Source: an uncultured Collinsella sp.
GTDB lineage: Bacteria; Actinomycetota; Coriobacteriia; Coriobacteriales; Coriobacteriaceae
Length of the DNA stretch: 7,261 nt
Assembly: GCA_902489665.1 (NCBI GenBank)
Contig: CABUAT010000049.1
Coordinates: 1 to 7,261 of the forward strand
Direction: 5' to 3'
Of the stretch, positions 6,301 to 7,261 are shown piece after piece (positions within the stretch are counted from its first letter, which is position 1; every line of letters starts with the position of its first letter). The translations under genes and the position numbers were made by a program. Under the pieces are notes generated by a model. The model was not told where the DNA came from, made no database searches, and was given only the letters and a program-made list of their open reading frames with translations.

Positions 6301-6356
6301 CCGGGCACCAGCAGCGCGGCAGCAGCGGCGCGCGGGTCGGTTGAGGTGGTGGGCAT
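3318..6356 (-). CDS. M16C-family zinc metallopeptidase (presequence protease / insulinase-like)
   Basis: A single-chain, clam-shell zinc peptidase expected to degrade peptides, not folded proteins, in the cytosol; no signal peptide or membrane segment is visible. The 1012-residue length is typical of M16C. The inverted zinc motif HILEH is at 80-84 (ligands H80 and H84, catalytic base E83), in FHILEHSVLCGS. The third ligand is E195 in GVVFNEMKGA. The C-terminal half carries IRVKGGAYG, with R869 and Y875 spaced as the substrate-positioning Arg/Tyr pair of presequence protease. Both active-site halves are present, so it should be catalytic. An acidic Gly/Ser-rich insertion (about 166-186) precedes E195, and a charged Ala/Glu-rich hinge lies around 500-555. 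ATG at 6356 has AGGAG seven bases upstream; an in-frame extension of 63 codons upstream has no such signal. Monocistronic, with its own terminator. Confidence 0.95.
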   Translation of the reverse strand: MPTTSTDPRAAAAALLVPGTTCHGFAVERCETVPELDSDAYVLRHTASGARLLYLACDDENKAFAIGFKTPPADSTGVFHILEHSVLCGSAKFPVKEPFVDLIKSSMQTFLNAMTYPDKTIYPVATTNEQDLYNLMDVYLDAVFNPAIYTKPTIFEQEGWHYELDLPEGAEGEGDGSSASLREGTLRYNGVVFNEMKGALSDPMSVLDDAVNAALYPDTAYAHESGGDPRAIPALTYEQFLNTHARHYNPSNSYITLYGDLDVDRALAFLDERYLSQPSAASRRMDAAVAVGEDPSTLAPNPLGVQASVTCEYKRVEMATTPENALVGLGLVLGSALDRKRTIAADILFEALLGSNEAPVKKAILAAGLGGNVVSYTAAECLQPYELIMLQNAQPGVARELRRVFQDACRDLCEHGVPRERLEAIISSNEYDLRQRDYGIADGVAIACDALSTWLYDDDAATLALKYGPVYEELSGELDGSYFEDLLRELVLENDHMALVELVPVDAAEGSEGAEAAELAAKRDAMTDAELADVVERTAALRAAQEAEDTPEAKATLPCLRVSDIGEARPEPPLVVDTTAPIPCLRHGIPTNRLAYAMQYFDLSRVAFEDLPYVTLLCRLLKQLPTREHSAEELDNLLAGKLGFLSFTTEVMTQPDVDGVRPYLLVSAGALSEKTDALASLPREVWSSTLLADADADRVRDVLTQIRIGLEQGFINNGHSAALGRAMSYSSPSAVVREQLSGVDFYLFLRDLLEHFDERVDELRTKLAELAERIFVADGCLASFTGSDEDFNAYWAAAGDLGLGAGDGADRGALAVPTPCDRHEAFVIPSDICFAARACDPRRLGIDVTGAWAVAANALSYDYLWNEIRVKGGAYGCGFRAAGERQTAFYTYRDPAIDPSIERVERAGAWLGSFEPDEAAFEGFIVSCVSGMDAPVKPYALTKRRNTTYLAGLDPHAREERRAQMLAATPGKLRSLGADVTRIAAESPTCVFGGRDVIAKSNAGFNVVNLLG

Positions 6357-6372
6357 ATGCAGTCTCCTTTGA

Positions 6373-6388
6373 CGCCCCAGCGGGGGCG
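6373..6388 (-). other. Short GC hairpin in the peptidase leader
   Basis: CGCCCC (6373-6378) and GGGGCG (6383-6388) pair perfectly across a 4-base loop, ending 4 bases upstream of the AGGAG ribosome binding site (6364-6368). It would be in the 5' leader if transcription starts at the -10 box near 6409. It could modulate translation, but in GC-rich DNA it may be incidental. Confidence 0.35.
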
Positions 6389-6408
6389 AATCGAGTCGAA
6401 TCCCCGAG

Positions 6409-6424
6409 AGTATACCCATATGGG
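6409..6424 (-). promoter_or_regulatory. Candidate peptidase -10 box with adjacent palindrome
   Basis: Minus-strand TATACT (6409-6414) is a good -10 hexamer, placed to give a leader of about 45 bases before the ATG at 6356. The perfect palindrome CCCATATGGG (6415-6424) abuts it on the upstream side. No recognisable -35 lies at the usual distance, so the promoter may need an activator or be wrongly called. Confidence 0.4.
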
Positions 6425-7121
6425 GCCGCGGCTCTGCGGCGAACTGAAGACGATGCCAGCGGATTGGCATGGGTCCCGCGTGTCCCGCCAAATGAGCGTG
6501 GATTTTCGGATGAAATAATCCGTCGCAGGCCCAAATGCCGTCCAATTATCCACTCCCGCACACCTTTCGTCTCCAACCGTGAGATGAGAGATAGACGAGA
6601 AGCGTATACGAAAGATGGCTGTACAGCAAAGAGCCAAACAATTAATAGTGCTGTTAATAGTGCTGTTTGGTTGGTGATTGTTTTTTCAGTGAAAACACTT
6701 ACGAATAAAGCAAGTTGCAAACAGCTGCCCCTTTATTTCGTGCTCATTTTTAAGGCGAGAAATTGCCGTCATATGATCGGACGAGTTACAACGATTGCGA
6801 TTTAGTATTTGGCGCGGATGCGGTCGATTTCGATGAAACGCTAGTTGACCACGCGGTAGATTGCACTTTCTCCCAGACGCCCCGGCAATGCGCAATAAGC
6901 CAGATAACAAAGCGATTGCCGGTGCGTCTATCCATGGGGAATTCCGGGAAAGCTTCTGCGGACAGTCAAAAGATTCGTCGGCCCCAAGCGGATTAAAGGT
7001 ATTTGCATAAGACGTCATTTAACTAGGGACGATGCATATTGAATCGTTCAATGAACTTGCACGCTGTGTCCAACAATGCCGAGTGTTGTTTTAAGGGGCT
7101 TGATGAAAGAACAGAATCAAA
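6425..7121. other. Long intergenic region with no confident gene
   Basis: This part of the 850-base gap between the peptidase gene and the gene at 7207 is clearly less GC-rich than the genes, especially around 6630-6770. Short open frames exist (78 codons from a TTG at 6763 on plus, 110 codons on minus at 6686-7018), but neither has a ribosome binding site or recognisable motifs, and third-position GC is not raised. Visible structure includes ATGCCA/TGGCAT (6453-6470), a 12-bp tandem duplication at 6642-6665, and ATTGAA-TCG-TTCAAT at 7038-7052. No tRNA, rRNA or CRISPR is seen. It may hold a decayed gene or regulatory DNA for the 7207 gene. Confidence 0.5.
6634..6670. repeat. 12-bp tandem duplication inside a CCAAACA/TGTTTGG inverted repeat
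   Basis: TTAATAGTGCTG is repeated exactly at 6642-6653 and 6654-6665. The duplication sits between CCAAACA (6634-6640) and TGTTTGG (6664-6670), and a run of six T follows at 6681-6686. The stem is short and the T-run is distant, so I do not call a terminator. Confidence 0.55.
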
Positions 7122-7156
7122 ATAATACTTGCATAGTTAGTTATATAAAGTATTAT
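7122..7156 (+). promoter_or_regulatory. Promoter of the 7207 gene with an overlapping operator-like inverted repeat
   Basis: TTGCAT (7129-7134) and TATTAT (7151-7156) are separated by 16 bases and would start transcription near 7163, about 44 bases before the ATG. A perfect 9-bp inverted repeat, ATAATACTT (7122-7130) and AAGTATTAT (7148-7156), overlaps the -35 at one end and covers the -10 at the other, with a 17-base interior. This is the arrangement of a repressor operator. The regulator is unknown. Confidence 0.6.
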
Positions 7157-7206
7157 AACGTTATGGGATGAATGAAGGGTTCATCTAAGTGAGTTAGGAG
7201 TAAGGG

Positions 7207-7261
7207 ATGTTCAATTTCGATGAGCCTCGTTACGAGAAGGTTGTGAGCGATGCCCTCGCTC
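7207..7261 (+). CDS. Start of a gene cut by the window end, product not established (possibly SIS-domain sugar isomerase)
   Basis: Eighteen codons are visible, MFNFDEPRYEKVVSDALA, followed by the window end. AGGAG at 7196-7200 lies six bases before the ATG, and a good promoter with an operator-like palindrome lies upstream, so the start is well supported. The N-terminus (short aromatic-acidic opening followed by a helix) reminds me of SIS-domain phosphosugar isomerases/deglycases, but 18 residues cannot prove this. An inducible sugar-use gene would fit the operator. Confidence 0.6.
   Translation, partial: MFNFDEPRYEKVVSDALA

Noticed and set aside
5616..6344. 242-codon open frame on the plus strand
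   Set aside because: Antisense to the peptidase N-terminal catalytic domain, with Val/Gly/His-rich composition and no ribosome binding site.
6686..7018. 110-codon minus-strand open frame and overlapping 78-codon plus-strand frame (6763-6996)
   Set aside because: No ribosome binding sites, no recognised motifs, and no third-position GC bias. They may be remnants of a gene, but I cannot support either as coding.

Overview
The window looks like a chromosomal segment of a high-GC Gram-positive gut anaerobe of the Coriobacteriia type, with Collinsella or a near relative as my best guess. This is an inference from GC-rich codon use with strong AGGAGG-like ribosome binding sites, the gene content, and short recurrent intergenic motifs. 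I did no database comparison. Five genes are supported in full or nearly so, and a sixth and seventh are cut by the window edges.

Layout. Bases 1-460 (minus) hold the N-terminal half of an NAD-dependent L-lactate / L-2-hydroxyacid dehydrogenase. It is divergent from metA (671-1597, plus), a homoserine O-acyltransferase whose residue 111 is Glu, which predicts acetyl-CoA rather than succinyl-CoA use. A 5-formyltetrahydrofolate cyclo-ligase (1621-2217, minus) converges on metA. Next on the minus strand is a hicA-hicB toxin-antitoxin pair (2339-2924) with an 8-base overlap. A 15-bp perfect hairpin lies after it, and a compact control region with two candidate promoters lies before it. Bases 3021-3260 form a gene-free block of palindromic repeats. 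A strong rho-independent terminator (3270-3311) ends a long M16C (presequence-protease-like) zinc peptidase gene (3318-6356, minus). Bases 6357-7206 are a long, AT-richer spacer with no confident gene. A clear promoter, an operator-like palindrome and a ribosome binding site then lead into a plus-strand gene starting at 7207 that is cut by the window end.

How they fit together. Most of this is ordinary metabolism: pyruvate or 2-oxoacid reduction, methionine entry, folate one-carbon salvage, and intracellular peptide degradation. The accessory part is the hicAB module and its flanking repeats. The most interesting signal is upstream of hicA. A proximal promoter is overlapped by a palindrome that could be the HicB operator. 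A distal promoter has a -35 box embedded in a near-perfect SOS (LexA-type) box, with a second imperfect box just upstream of its -10. This suggests a toxin-antitoxin operon with one autoregulated promoter and one DNA-damage-responsive promoter. The second notable structure is a set of four 16-bp repeat copies in alternating orientation, spaced about every 41 bp, that can form two or more nested hairpins. I see no wholly new multi-gene system here.
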